Below, in pieces: positions 43,484 to 53,015 of a DNA stretch of 64,000 nt. The DNA is from Paracoccaceae bacterium. Its GTDB lineage: Bacteria; Pseudomonadota; Alphaproteobacteria; Rhodobacterales; Rhodobacteraceae. Location: positions 24,241-88,240 of the forward strand of contig PWZT01000054.1 in the NCBI GenBank assembly GCA_003567315.1. The letters run 5' to 3'. Under the pieces are notes generated by a model, which did no database searches, was not told where the DNA came from, and worked only from the letters and a program-made list of their open reading frames with translations. The position numbers and the translations under genes are program-made. Positions within the stretch are counted from its first letter, which is position 1. The number at the start of each line of letters is the position of its first letter.

Positions 43484-44788
43484 TCAGCGTTCAGGGATCA
43501 GCCCGCGCGGGGCAAAACGCAGCATCAGAAGCAGCGCGATCCCCATCGTGGTCAACCGCATATAGGCCGCTGAATCCAGCAGGTGACGGCGCAGCGCTGA
43601 GCCCACATCCATGTTGGAGGTGATCATCTCCATCACCCAGCGCCCCGCCGGTTCCACCTGCACCCAGAGGAACCAGATCACGAAAGCGCCCAGCACCGAG
43701 CCCCAGTTATTGCCGGAGCCGCCCACGATCACCATCACCCAGATCAGGAAGGTGAAGCGCAAGGGCTCATAGCTGCCCGGGGTAAGTTGGCCATCCATCG
43801 ACACCATCATCGCGCCCGCGAGCCCGCACACGGCCGAGCCCAGCACGAAGATATTGAGATGCCGCCGGGTCACATCCTTGCCCATGGCGCGGGCCGAGAC
43901 CTCATTGTCGCGGATGGCGCGCATCATCCGGCCCCAGGGCGAATTGAGCGCGCGTTCGGCAAGCCATATCAGGATGCCCAGCACGATCAGGAACAGCACC
44001 GAATAGCCCAGCCCCGAGATGACCGAAGCCGTTTGCGACAGGCTCCAGCCAAGGCTGTCGGCCAGCGATTGCACCCATGGCAGCGGCTGCAGCTCCACCG
44101 GGCGCGGCACGGGGCGGTCGATCCCGGTGACATTGTTGACCCCGCGCGCAAGCCAGCGCTCGTGCTTGAGCACGGCGATCACGATCTCGGAAATCCCGAG
44201 TGTCGCAATCGCCAGATAATCCGAGCGCAATCCGAGCGAGACCTTGCCCACCAGCCAGGCGACACCTGCCGCAAAGACGGCGCCCACGGGCCATGACAGG
44301 ATCACCGGCAGATTGGCACCGCCCAGATAGCCGGTCGCGGCCGGGTTAACCGCCTGCACGGCCTGTTTCGCCGGGCCAAAGACATAGGAGGTGATCAGAA
44401 ACCCCACTGTAACCACGGCAAACAGCGTAAACCCGCGCAGTTTGCTGGGCGGCATGCGCTTGTAGACGATCACCGCTGCGAGGATGGTGGCCACCCCCAG
44501 CATCAGCCCGAGGAGGATACCAAGACCACCCGCGGCCCATGCCTCGGGCACAGGGGGCTGCGCGATCAGCACCACGGCCAGCCCGCCGACCGCCGTGAAC
44601 CCCATGATCCCGACATTGAAGAGGCCCGCATAGCCCCATTGCATGTTCACCCCGAGCGCCATGATCGCCGAGATCAGGCTCATGTTCAGGATGGTGATCG
44701 CCAATTGCGGGCTTTGGAACATTGCCACCATCGCCAGCACGGCCCCCATGATGGCGAAGAGGCCAAGATCGCGCGCGGTCAGGCTCAT
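43484..44788 (-). CDS. livM: Branched-chain amino acid ABC transporter permease LivM
   Basis: A 434-residue permease with about ten helices. YAGLFNVGIMGFTAVGGLAVVL is the LivM N-terminal block and YLAIATLGISEIVIAVLKHE the central one. SPWGRMMRAIRDNEVSARAMGKDV is the ATPase-coupling region, and MVIVGGSGNNWGSVLGAFVIWF follows. It is longer than E. coli LivM because of an extra loop around residues 200-240. Its start overlaps the livH stop by four bases. Confidence 0.94.
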   Translation of the reverse strand: MSLTARDLGLFAIMGAVLAMVAMFQSPQLAITILNMSLISAIMALGVNMQWGYAGLFNVGIMGFTAVGGLAVVLIAQPPVPEAWAAGGLGILLGLMLGVATILAAVIVYKRMPPSKLRGFTLFAVVTVGFLITSYVFGPAKQAVQAVNPAATGYLGGANLPVILSWPVGAVFAAGVAWLVGKVSLGLRSDYLAIATLGISEIVIAVLKHERWLARGVNNVTGIDRPVPRPVELQPLPWVQSLADSLGWSLSQTASVISGLGYSVLFLIVLGILIWLAERALNSPWGRMMRAIRDNEVSARAMGKDVTRRHLNIFVLGSAVCGLAGAMMVSMDGQLTPGSYEPLRFTFLIWVMVIVGGSGNNWGSVLGAFVIWFLWVQVEPAGRWVMEMITSNMDVGSALRRHLLDSAAYMRLTTMGIALLLMLRFAPRGLIPER

Positions 44789-45795
44789 ATCACTTTCCCC
44801 TTGAAGATGCCTGTGGGCCGGAACAGGAGCACCAGCACCAGTATCGCGAAGGTCACGGCGAATTTGTAGTCAACGGGCAGGAGCTGCATCATGGTGCTGG
44901 GCTCCATCCCCTCGGGCATGAGATAGGTGAGCACCCGCCGCCACGCGAAGGTGATGCCCATCTCGGCAAAGGCCACCACATAGGCCCCGACAATCGCGCC
45001 CAGCGGCGAGCCCAGGCCGCCCAGGATCGCGGCCGCGAACATCGGCAGCAGGAGCTGGAAATAGTTGAAGGGCCGGAACCCCTTGTCGAGCCCGTAAAGC
45101 GTGCCCGCCAGCACCAGCAGGATCGCCGTGATTGTCCAGGTGATCACCACGACGCGTTCGGGGTTGATGCCCGACAGCAGTGCAAGATCCTCATTGTCGG
45201 AATAGGCGCGCATCGACTTGCCCGCGCGGGTGCGGTTGAGAAACCAGAACAGGACCACCATCACGATCAGCGCCGTGACGATCGTCGTCGCCTGCGCGGT
45301 GCGCAGCGCCATGCCTTCCGCGAGCCCGCTCCATTCACGGAATTCGCGAATTGTGAAGATGAAGCGCTGGCCATCCTCGAACCGTGTCTCGCTCACCCCC
45401 ATGAACAGCCGGGTGATCCCGTTGGTGACAAACATCACCCCGAGCGAGGCCATCACGAAAGTCAGCGGCTTCGCCTTCACCTTGCGGAAATATTTGTAGA
45501 CCAGCCGGTCGGCAGCCAGCAGGTAGAGGACCATCACCAGGATCCCGAACGGAATCGCCAGAAGTGCGGTTGGCAAACCACCAATCGAGACACCCTGCGC
45601 CTGCAGGAAGAAGGTGCCGCCAATCACGGCCGCTGTCCCGAGCGCCATCGTGTCGCCATGGGCGAAATGCGCAAAGCGCAGGATCGAGAAGATCAGCGTG
45701 ATCCCGAGCGCCCCCAGCGCAAGCTGGCTGCCATAGGCAAAGGCGGGGATGAGCATGAAATTCGTCACACTGACGAGTGCGTTGAGAGGTTCCAT
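44785..45795 (-). CDS. livH: Branched-chain amino acid ABC transporter permease LivH
   Basis: A 336-residue permease with about eight helices. ALGITLIFSILRFAHFAHGDTMALG is the usual LivH opening. TRAGKSMRAYSDNEDLALLSGINPERVV is the coupling loop, and FAAAILGGLGSPLGAIVGAYVVAFAE the C-terminal block. It pairs with LivM in the channel. It lies five bases after livF and overlaps livM, so it is firmly within the operon. Confidence 0.94.
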   Translation of the reverse strand: MEPLNALVSVTNFMLIPAFAYGSQLALGALGITLIFSILRFAHFAHGDTMALGTAAVIGGTFFLQAQGVSIGGLPTALLAIPFGILVMVLYLLAADRLVYKYFRKVKAKPLTFVMASLGVMFVTNGITRLFMGVSETRFEDGQRFIFTIREFREWSGLAEGMALRTAQATTIVTALIVMVVLFWFLNRTRAGKSMRAYSDNEDLALLSGINPERVVVITWTITAILLVLAGTLYGLDKGFRPFNYFQLLLPMFAAAILGGLGSPLGAIVGAYVVAFAEMGITFAWRRVLTYLMPEGMEPSTMMQLLPVDYKFAVTFAILVLVLLFRPTGIFKGKVI

Positions 45796-45800
45796 GCGGC

Positions 45801-46514
45801 TCAGCCTCCGAGAAAGGATTTGCGGACTTCGGGATCGGCCAGCAGCGCCGCGCCCGTATCCGTGTAGCGGTTCTCGCCCTGCACCATGACATAGCCCTTG
45901 TCAGCAATGCCAAGCGCCTGACGCGCGTTCTGCTCCACCATCAGGATCGAGATGCCGGTGCGGGCAATCTCGATGATCCGGTCGAACAATTCATCCATGA
46001 CGATGGGGCTGACCCCGGCGGTCGGCTCGTCAAGCATCAGCACTGTGGGTTGCGTCATCAGCGCGCGGCCCACAGCGACTTGCTGGCGCTGCCCGCCCGA
46101 TAACTCACCCGCCGCCTGACGGCGCTTGTCGCGGAGGATGGGAAACAGCTCATAGATCTGCGCCATGGTTTCGCGCGTGTCGTCATCGCGGATGAAGGCG
46201 CCCATCTCGAGGTTTTCCTCGACGGTCATGGACGGGAAGATATTGCCGGTCTGCGGCACGAACCCCATCCCCTCGCGCACCCGCGCCTGCGGCGTGAGGC
46301 GTGTGATGTCATTGCCCTTCAGCCGCACCGCGCCTTGCCGCAGGTTCAGCATCCCGAAGACTGCCTTCATCGCCGTGGATTTGCCTGCCCCGTTGGGGCC
46401 GACGATTACGGCAATCTCGCCTTTCTCGACCGCGATGGTGCAGTCATGCAGGATATCGGGGCCATTGCCATAGCCGCCGGTCATGTTCTCGCCGATCAGA
46501 ACAGGATCAGACAT
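45801..46514 (-). CDS. livF: Branched-chain amino acid ABC transporter ATP-binding protein LivF
   Basis: A 237-residue ABC ATPase. Walker A is VGPNGAGKSTAMKAV, the signature AGELSGGQRQQVAVGRAL, Walker B VLMLDEPTAGVSP, and the switch region MVEQNARQAL shows the LivF-type Gln-Asn. VPQTGNIFPSMTVEENLEMGAF is also typical. It follows the unidentified exported-protein gene by three bases. Confidence 0.95.
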   Translation of the reverse strand: MSDPVLIGENMTGGYGNGPDILHDCTIAVEKGEIAVIVGPNGAGKSTAMKAVFGMLNLRQGAVRLKGNDITRLTPQARVREGMGFVPQTGNIFPSMTVEENLEMGAFIRDDDTRETMAQIYELFPILRDKRRQAAGELSGGQRQQVAVGRALMTQPTVLMLDEPTAGVSPIVMDELFDRIIEIARTGISILMVEQNARQALGIADKGYVMVQGENRYTDTGAALLADPEVRKSFLGG

Positions 46515-46517
46515 GGA

Positions 46518-47051
46518 TTACTCCTCTGTGGCCGGGCGCAGCGCTGCGGCCAGATCGCGCGCGGATTGTTCGAACGCGTCCGCGTCCATCGGCTCATTCC
46601 CCGACAGCAGCAGGGTCAGCCAGACGTCGTCATCCTCGGTCAGCAGCACGGCGAGCGGGAATTCCGCGCCATCCATCACCTCGGTGAACAGATCAAACGC
46701 GATGGTCGCGTGGTCCGTCACGATCATGTCGCGCTGGCGGCGCGCGGGGGCGGCTTCGCCTTCGGCAAGCGCCTCCTCCGTCAGCATCATCTCGATCATG
46801 CTCAGCGCAGCATCGGCTGTGGTGAATTCGGCTCTGTCGACAAGCTCGGGAATGGCCTCAAGGTAAAATGGCGGGGCCTCGAATGCGCGGGTTTCGGGGT
46901 CGCCCGGGATCGCGACGGCATCGGCCCAGACCCCGCTTTCGGGGCATAGCGCGATCTGTCCGCCCAGCGGCAGGCAGGGCGCATCCGCAAGGGCGGCCGT
47001 GGGCAGAAGGGCGGCCACCAGTAGGCTGCGCGCCAGCGCCGCACGGCTCAC
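46518..47051 (-). CDS. Exported protein of unknown function inside the liv operon
   Basis: A 177-residue protein with a Sec signal (ALARSLLVAALLPTAALADA, cleavage after about residue 22), so it should be periplasmic. The mature part is very acidic and has two early cysteines (PCLPLGGQIALCPESG) that could pair. I do not recognise a domain. Its start overlaps the livG stop by four bases and livF begins three bases after it, so it is translated with the transporter. A periplasmic accessory role is inference from position only. Confidence 0.85.
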   Translation of the reverse strand: MSRAALARSLLVAALLPTAALADAPCLPLGGQIALCPESGVWADAVAIPGDPETRAFEAPPFYLEAIPELVDRAEFTTADAALSMIEMMLTEEALAEGEAAPARRQRDMIVTDHATIAFDLFTEVMDGAEFPLAVLLTEDDDVWLTLLLSGNEPMDADAFEQSARDLAAALRPATEE

Positions 47052-47848
47052 AGGGTGGCCTCCTCTTCCTTGACCACCTTGTTCTTCAGTCCCGTGCCCA
47101 GATACGCCTCGATCACGTCCTCATTGGCCTTGATCTCGTCCAGCGTACCTTTCGCGAGCACCTTGCCCTCGGCCATGCAGATCACCGGGTCGCAGATGCG
47201 ACCGATGAAATCCATGTCATGCTCGATCACGACGAAAGTGTACCCCTGCTCCTCGTTCAGTCGCACGATGGCATCGGCGATCGTGTTCAGCAGGGTGCGG
47301 TTAACCCCCGCGCCGACTTCGTCAAGAAACACGATCTTCGCATCGGTCATCATCGTACGCCCGAGCTCGAGCAGCTTCTTCTGCCCGCCCGAGATCTGGC
47401 CCGCCTTCTGATCGGCGATATGGCTGATGGTCAGGAACTCCAGCACCTCATCGGCCCGCGCGCGGATGCGGCGCTCTTCCGCGCGCACCTGCGCGCCATG
47501 AAACCAAGCTGACCAGAGGTTTTCACCCGATTGGCGCGGCGGGACCATCATCAGGTTCTCGCGCACGGTCATGGTATGGAACTCATGCGCGATCTGAAAG
47601 GTCCGCAGGAGCCCCTTGGCGAACAACTCATGCGGGGGCAGGCCGGTGATATCCTCGCCTTCCATCAGCACCCGGCCCGATGTCGGTGCCAGCACGCCTG
47701 CGATCACATTGAAGAGCGTCGTCTTGCCGGCACCATTCGGGCCGATCAGGCCGGTTATCGAGCCTTTTTCGATCTCCAGCGTCGCCCCGTCCACGGCATG
47801 AAAGCCGCCGAAATGCTTGTGCAGATCCTGTACTTCGATCATGGCCAT
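47048..47848 (-). CDS. livG: Branched-chain amino acid ABC transporter ATP-binding protein LivG
   Basis: A 266-residue ABC ATPase. Walker A is LIGPNGAGKTTLFNVI, the signature AGQISGGQKKLLELGRTM, Walker B IVFLDEVGAGVNR (the usual proline after E is V) and the switch VIEHDMDFI. The C-terminal LivG extension includes GKVLAKGTLDEIKANEDVIEAYLG. ATGs at 47848 and 47842 are both possible starts. It is separated from the binding-protein gene upstream by a terminator-like hairpin. Confidence 0.94.
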   Translation of the reverse strand: MAMIEVQDLHKHFGGFHAVDGATLEIEKGSITGLIGPNGAGKTTLFNVIAGVLAPTSGRVLMEGEDITGLPPHELFAKGLLRTFQIAHEFHTMTVRENLMMVPPRQSGENLWSAWFHGAQVRAEERRIRARADEVLEFLTISHIADQKAGQISGGQKKLLELGRTMMTDAKIVFLDEVGAGVNRTLLNTIADAIVRLNEEQGYTFVVIEHDMDFIGRICDPVICMAEGKVLAKGTLDEIKANEDVIEAYLGTGLKNKVVKEEEATL

Positions 47849-47893
47849 GTTTCATTCCCCCGGAATCCGCATGCAGCTTTTGCCATCTGTCGG

Positions 47894-47925
47894 AAAACGG
47901 CCCGGGGTGGTCGTGCCCCGGGCCG
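47894..47925 (-). terminator. Hairpin with T-run between the binding-protein gene and livG
   Basis: On the minus strand CGGCCCGGGG and CCCCGGGCCG form a perfect ten-base stem with an 8-base loop, followed by TTTTCC. It lies 28 bases after the binding-protein stop and before livG. Partial termination here would give more binding protein than transporter. Confidence 0.75.
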
Positions 47926-47952
47926 GAAGGATCCTGTCGGATCCGCGCTCGG

Positions 47953-49134
47953 TCAGTGGAAGCGGATCGTCACGAACTCGCCGTCTTCCACCACATATTC
48001 GCGATAGGTACCTGCAGCTTCGCCCGGTCCGATCAGTTCCACATCGGTCGCGCCGACATAGTTGATCTCACCGCCGTCACGCAGGATTTCCAGCGCGCGC
48101 GCCAGCTCACCTGGCAGGATCTCTTCACCCGGCGCGTTGGCCACGTTCAGGATGTTGGCGGCAATGCCCTCGGGCGTGGCTTCACCTGCGGCCTCTGCCG
48201 CCAGTGCCAGCAGGGCAGCGGCGTCATAGCTCTCACCTGTGAACGAGCTTGCCGTGACAACGCCAGCGGCTTCGCCGAGCGCGGCAAAGGCCTCAGCGCC
48301 CTCACCCTCGGCGCCCGGCAGCGTGCCGACAGTGCCTTCCAGCGCTTCACCCACAGCCTCGACCAGCTCATCGCCATACATGCCGTCACCGATGAAGAAG
48401 GACTCGAACGCGCCCAGCTCCCAGGCCGTGCGCAGCATCGAGCCGCCGCCATCCGTATAGCCAAGGATCACCAGCGCATCGCCCCCGGCTGCAGCGAGCG
48501 TGCCCGCTTCGGCCGAATAGTCGCCGCGCCCGTCCTCATGCGGGATCGAGGTCGTCACAGTGCCGCCAGCAGCCTCGAAACTCTCGATGAACGCATTGGC
48601 GAAGCCTGCGCCGTAATCATTGTTGGTGAAGGTCACGGCAACTTCATTGATGTCGCGGCTCATCACGATATCGGCCAGCACAGCGCCCTGACGGGCATCC
48701 GACGGCGCGGTGCGGAAGAACATGCCGCCCGAATCAACATCGGTGAAGGCAGGCGAGGTCGCCGAAGGCGAGATCATCGGCACGCCTGCCGACATCGCCA
48801 CGTTCTGCAACACCGACATGGTCACGCCCGAACAATCCGCGCCCATGATCGCGACCACGCCATCAGACGAGATCAGGCGCTCGGCAGCGGCCTGTGCGGC
48901 GCTCGAGTCCAGGCAGGTCGAATCCGCGCGGACCGAGCTGATCATTTGTCCGCCGAGGATGCCACCGGCTTCATTGATCTCGTTCCACGCCATCTCGGCC
49001 GAATCCGCCATATGCGGCGTGACCGATTCAATCGGCCCGGTGAATCCCAGCAGCACGCCCATCTTGATCTCGTCGGCCATTGCCATGCCCGCCGAGAATG
49101 CCAGCGCCGTGCTGGCAAGTAGAAGCTTTTTCAT
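47953..49134 (-). CDS. Branched-chain amino acid ABC transporter substrate-binding protein
   Basis: A 393-residue periplasmic binding protein (Peripla_BP_6 type) with a Sec signal, KKLLLASTALAFSAGMAMA, cut before DEIKMG. The mature part runs IKMGVLLGFTGPIESVTPHMAD, with AIMGADCSGVTMSVLQNVA and TFTNNDYGAGFANAFIESFE as the ligand-lobe blocks. The preceding GGGAG fits the ATG. Substrate specificity (Leu/Ile/Val, amides or another small acid) cannot be read from sequence. It heads the liv operon. Confidence 0.93.
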   Translation of the reverse strand: MKKLLLASTALAFSAGMAMADEIKMGVLLGFTGPIESVTPHMADSAEMAWNEINEAGGILGGQMISSVRADSTCLDSSAAQAAAERLISSDGVVAIMGADCSGVTMSVLQNVAMSAGVPMISPSATSPAFTDVDSGGMFFRTAPSDARQGAVLADIVMSRDINEVAVTFTNNDYGAGFANAFIESFEAAGGTVTTSIPHEDGRGDYSAEAGTLAAAGGDALVILGYTDGGGSMLRTAWELGAFESFFIGDGMYGDELVEAVGEALEGTVGTLPGAEGEGAEAFAALGEAAGVVTASSFTGESYDAAALLALAAEAAGEATPEGIAANILNVANAPGEEILPGELARALEILRDGGEINYVGATDVELIGPGEAAGTYREYVVEDGEFVTIRFH

Positions 49135-49294
49135 CAGATATCTCCCATCGGTTTGTTATCATGTGACCTGAATGATTTGACACACAGATCCGGCGGTTTT
49201 GACCGCCTTGCCCATTGCGTAGCATGGGCTTTTGCCAAGGGGAAGAATTTTTGGCACGCTGCGGTGCAGCCTGCGCAAGGTATTGATGCGGGCG

Positions 49295-50854
49295 TTACTC
49301 CAGCTCGATGGTGCCCGGCGGTTTCGAGGTGCAGTCATAGAACACCCGGTTGATCCCGCGCACCTCATTGATGATCCGCGTGGAGGTCTCGCCCAGAAAT
49401 TCATGGCTGAAAGGATAATAATCCGCCGTCATCCCGTCCACGCTTGTCACCGCGCGCAGGGCGAGCGCGTAATCATAGGTCCGCCCGTCGCCCATCACGC
49501 CCACAGTGCGCATGGGCAGGATCGCGGCGAAAGCCTGCCAGATCTCGTCATAGAGCCCATGGCGGCGGATCTGGTCGATATAAATCGCATCGGCCTTGCG
49601 CAGGATCTCGAGCTTTTCGCGCGTGATCTCGCCCGGGCAGCGGATCGCGAGGCCAGGGCCGGGGAAGGGATGGCGGCCAATGAAATGATCCGGAAGGCCC
49701 AGTTCGCGACCCAGCGCACGGACCTCATCCTTGAACAACTCGCGCAGGGGCTCCACGAGCTTCAAGCCCATCTTCTCGGGCAACCCGCCGACATTGTGAT
49801 GGCTCTTGATCGTCACTGACGGCCCGCCCGAGAAAGACACTGATTCGATCACATCCGGGTAAAGCGTGCCCTGTGCGAGAAACTCCGCGCCCTCGATCTC
49901 GCCCGCGTATTTCTGAAAAACGTCGATGAACAATTTGCCGATTGTCTTGCGCTTTGTTTCCGGGTCGGAAACCCCCTCCAGCGCGCCAAGGAACAGATCA
50001 GCCTCATCGGCATGAATGAGCGGGATGTTGTAATGGTCGCGGAACATGGTGACGACATCCTGCGCCTCGTTCTGGCGCAACAGCCCGTGATCGACGAAAA
50101 CGCAGGTCAACTGGTCGCCGATGGCCTCATGGATCAGCACCGCCGCGACCGAGGAATCGACCCCGCCCGACAGCCCGCAAATCACCCGCTTGTCGCCCAC
50201 TTGCTCCCGGATCTTCGCGATGGCCTCGGCGCGATAGGCCCCCATCGTCCAGTCGCCCTTGAACCCCGCCAGCGCCAGAAAATTGCCGAGCATTCGCGCA
50301 CCCTGCGGAGTGTGATGCACCTCGGGGTGAAACTGCACGGCATAGAAATGCCGGGCCTCATCTGCAATCATGGCGAAAGGCGCGTTTGGCGAGGTGCCGA
50401 TCACTTCGAACCCCGGCGCAAGCTCGGTCACACGGTCGCCATGGCTCATCCAGACCTGCTCGCGCCCGGTGCCGAACAGCCCCGCGAAAATCCCGTCCTC
50501 GCGATGGCCCGCCGCGGGCTCGACCCAGGCCCGCCCGAACTCGGCGTGATGGCCCGATTCGACGCGCCCGCCAAGCTGGTCCATCATCACCTGTTGCCCA
50601 TAGCAGATGCCGAACACTGGCACGCCCATCTCGAACAGATATTGCGGCGCGCGCGGGCTGCCCGCCTCTGGCACAGATCCGGGACCACCCGACAAGATCA
50701 CCGCCTTGGGCGCGCGCTCCTTCAGGAATGTCTCATCGACATTCTGAAACGGATGGATCTCGCAATAGACGCGCGCCTCGCGCAGCCGCCGCGCGATCAG
50801 TTGCGTGACTTGCGAGCCGAAATCGATGATGAGGCAGAAATCATGCTGGGTCAT
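49295..50854 (-). CDS. guaA: GMP synthase (glutamine-hydrolysing)
   Basis: A 519-residue enzyme that aminates XMP to GMP. The amidotransferase domain has the catalytic cysteine in [10 protein letters not shown] and the histidine and glutamate in [13 protein letters not shown]. The ATP-pyrophosphatase domain has [18 protein letters not shown]. The dimerisation domain ends in KPPGTIELE with [21 protein letters not shown] before it. The ATG at 50854 (MTQHDF) fits the family; twelve more codons are open upstream. It is probably monocistronic. Confidence 0.97.
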   Translation of the reverse strand: MTQHDFCLIIDFGSQVTQLIARRLREARVYCEIHPFQNVDETFLKERAPKAVILSGGPGSVPEAGSPRAPQYLFEMGVPVFGICYGQQVMMDQLGGRVESGHHAEFGRAWVEPAAGHREDGIFAGLFGTGREQVWMSHGDRVTELAPGFEVIGTSPNAPFAMIADEARHFYAVQFHPEVHHTPQGARMLGNFLALAGFKGDWTMGAYRAEAIAKIREQVGDKRVICGLSGGVDSSVAAVLIHEAIGDQLTCVFVDHGLLRQNEAQDVVTMFRDHYNIPLIHADEADLFLGALEGVSDPETKRKTIGKLFIDVFQKYAGEIEGAEFLAQGTLYPDVIESVSFSGGPSVTIKSHHNVGGLPEKMGLKLVEPLRELFKDEVRALGRELGLPDHFIGRHPFPGPGLAIRCPGEITREKLEILRKADAIYIDQIRRHGLYDEIWQAFAAILPMRTVGVMGDGRTYDYALALRAVTSVDGMTADYYPFSHEFLGETSTRIINEVRGINRVFYDCTSKPPGTIELE

Positions 50855-50899
50855 GGCGCTTCGCTTATGCCAAGCCCGCCGCGCTCGCAAGGGGCTTGG

Positions 50900-51961
50900 T
50901 CAGGCCACGCGCGCAGCCGCCTCGGCGCGGCAGAGCATCCCGAAAAGGTCGCGGGTATCGTCCGGGTCGGCGATCATGTCGAGTTCCTGAAACAGACCCG
51001 TTCCCTGCAACCGCGCATGGATATAGCGCAGCGCGCTGAAATCCTCGATGGCAAAGCCCACGGAGTCGAACAGTGTAACCTGCCCGGCCCCTGTCCGCCC
51101 CGGAGCCGCCCCGGTGATGACCTCCCAGAGTTCGGTGACCGGGTGATCGGCGGCAAGCTGCTGGATCTCGCCCTCGACACGCGTCTGGGGCGGGTATTCG
51201 ACAAAGATGCCCGCGCGCAGCAGGATATCGCGGTGCAACTCGGTCTTGCCGGGGCAGTCGCCGCCCACTGCGTTGATATGCACGCCGCCGCCAACCATGT
51301 TGTCGGTCAGGATGGTGGCATATTGCTTGTCGGCGGTGCAGGTGGTGATGATCTGCGCGCCAAGGATGGCGTCCTCGGCAGTCTCGCATTGCGTCACGCG
51401 AAGACCGCGCCCGGCCAGATTCGCAGCGGTTTTCTGCGTGGCAACCGCGTCGATGTCATAGAGCCGCACTTCCTCGATCCCGCAGATGGCCTTCATCGCC
51501 AGCGCCTGAAACTCGGCCTGCGCGCCATTGCCGATCATCGCCATAACGCGCGCATCGCGGGGTGCGAGCCATTTCGCGGCCATGGCGCTGGTCGCGGCGG
51601 TGCGCAGCGCAGTCAGGATGGTCATTTCCGACAAGAGCAGCGGATAGCCTGTCGATACATCGGCGAGCACGCCAAAGGCCGTGACTGTCTGCAATCCCTG
51701 CCGCATGTTGCCAGGGTGGCCGTTGACATATTTGAACCCGTAATGCTGCCCGTCCGAAGCAGGCATCAACTCGATCACGCCGATATCGGAATGGCTCGCC
51801 ACGCGCGGGGTCTTGTCGAATTGCGGCCAGCGGCGGAAATCGGCCTCGATGGCCTCGGACAGTTCTACCATGATCTGCTCGATGCCGACATGAAGAACGA
51901 GCCGCATCATGTTGTCAACGCTGACAAAGGGAACGAGGGCGGTGCGCGAGGGCAGGGACAT
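50900..51961 (-). CDS. Ornithine cyclodeaminase
   Basis: A 353-residue member of the OCD/mu-crystallin family, which turns ornithine into proline and ammonia with bound NAD. The dinucleotide motif is MAMIGNGAQAEFQALA. KYVNGHPGNMRQGLQTVTAFGVLAD and TALRTAATSAMAAKWLAP are substrate-site blocks. INAVGGDCPGKTELHRDILL is typical for true cyclodeaminases, with the catalytic aspartate of GGDCPGKTE. The ATG at 51961 follows GAAGGAG. Arginase lies 13 bases upstream on the same strand. Confidence 0.94.
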   Translation of the reverse strand: MSLPSRTALVPFVSVDNMMRLVLHVGIEQIMVELSEAIEADFRRWPQFDKTPRVASHSDIGVIELMPASDGQHYGFKYVNGHPGNMRQGLQTVTAFGVLADVSTGYPLLLSEMTILTALRTAATSAMAAKWLAPRDARVMAMIGNGAQAEFQALAMKAICGIEEVRLYDIDAVATQKTAANLAGRGLRVTQCETAEDAILGAQIITTCTADKQYATILTDNMVGGGVHINAVGGDCPGKTELHRDILLRAGIFVEYPPQTRVEGEIQQLAADHPVTELWEVITGAAPGRTGAGQVTLFDSVGFAIEDFSALRYIHARLQGTGLFQELDMIADPDDTRDLFGMLCRAEAAARVA

Positions 51962-51974
51962 GGGCAGGGCTCCT

Positions 51975-52904
51975 TCAGGCAAAGATTCGGGTGGGGCGGT
52001 CAAAGACCTTGCGGCCCATCAGCGAGCCCAGAAGATCGACCATCAACCGCGCGGTGCGCCCGCGCTCGTCCAGAAACGGGTTCAGCTCGACCAGATCGAG
52101 CGAGGTCATCAGCCCGGTCTCATGGATCATCTCGCAGACCAGATGCGCCTCGCGGAAGGTCGCGCCACCGGGGACCGTGGTGCCGACCGCAGGCGCGATA
52201 CCGGGGTCGAGGAAATCGACATCGAGGCTGACATGCAGCATCCCGCCTTTCGCCTGCACAAGGTCGAGAAAGGCGCGCAGGGGCGCGGCGATGCCGTGCT
52301 CATCGAGCATGCGCATGTCGGTGACCGCGACCGCGCATTCCGCGAGCGCCGCGTGTTCCGCAGGGTCGACGCTGCGGATACCGAAAAGACAGATGCGTTC
52401 GGGTGGCAGCGGCGCCGGGAAGGGCGGGAAAGGCTCGAATCCCGCGCGCCCCGTGGCATAGGCAACCGGCGTGCCATGCAGATTGCCCGAACTGGTGCTG
52501 CGCGGCGTGTGGAAATCGCTATGCGCATCGAGCCAGAGCAGGAACAGAGGGCGTTCTGCGCGCGCGGCATGCGCCGCAGCCCCCGCGACGGAACCGAGTG
52601 CGACCGAATGATCGCCGCCCATAACGATGGGCAGGCGATCCTTAGCCAGTTCGGCTTCGACGGTCGCGCGGATGGTCGCGGTCCAGCCAAGCGTTTCGGG
52701 CAGTTGGTCAAGCGCCGGGTTGGGCGCGGTGCAATCGGGCAGGGTGGCGGGCAGGGCGAGATCGCCCCGGTCGCGCGCGGAATGGCCGAGCGCGGCGAGC
52801 GTCTCGCGCAGGCCCGCGACGCGCAGGGCGGCGGGGCCCATCAGGCAGCCAGGCTGGCGCTGGCCGCTATCCACGGGCGCGCCGATCAATGTGGGCGGAT
52901 TCAT
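51975..52904 (-). CDS. rocF: Arginase
   Basis: A 309-residue ureohydrolase that splits arginine into ornithine and urea. The dinuclear manganese ligands lie in MGGDHSVALGS, WLDAHSDFHTP and LDVDFLDPGIAP. The arginase-type loop SSGNLHGTPVAYATG is present, arguing against agmatinase. It feeds ornithine to the cyclodeaminase encoded just downstream. A divergent Lrp-type regulator gene starts 111 bases away. Confidence 0.94.
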   Translation of the reverse strand: MNPPTLIGAPVDSGQRQPGCLMGPAALRVAGLRETLAALGHSARDRGDLALPATLPDCTAPNPALDQLPETLGWTATIRATVEAELAKDRLPIVMGGDHSVALGSVAGAAAHAARAERPLFLLWLDAHSDFHTPRSTSSGNLHGTPVAYATGRAGFEPFPPFPAPLPPERICLFGIRSVDPAEHAALAECAVAVTDMRMLDEHGIAAPLRAFLDLVQAKGGMLHVSLDVDFLDPGIAPAVGTTVPGGATFREAHLVCEMIHETGLMTSLDLVELNPFLDERGRTARLMVDLLGSLMGRKVFDRPTRIFA

Positions 52905-53015
52905 GGTGATCTCCTGTGTTCGCGCGGATATGGCGCGCGAATCGAGAAGGTATCAACTGGACATTTTGCAAGACCGGCGCATAAACTGATCAGATTGGTA
53001 AGCAAAAGTGACATT

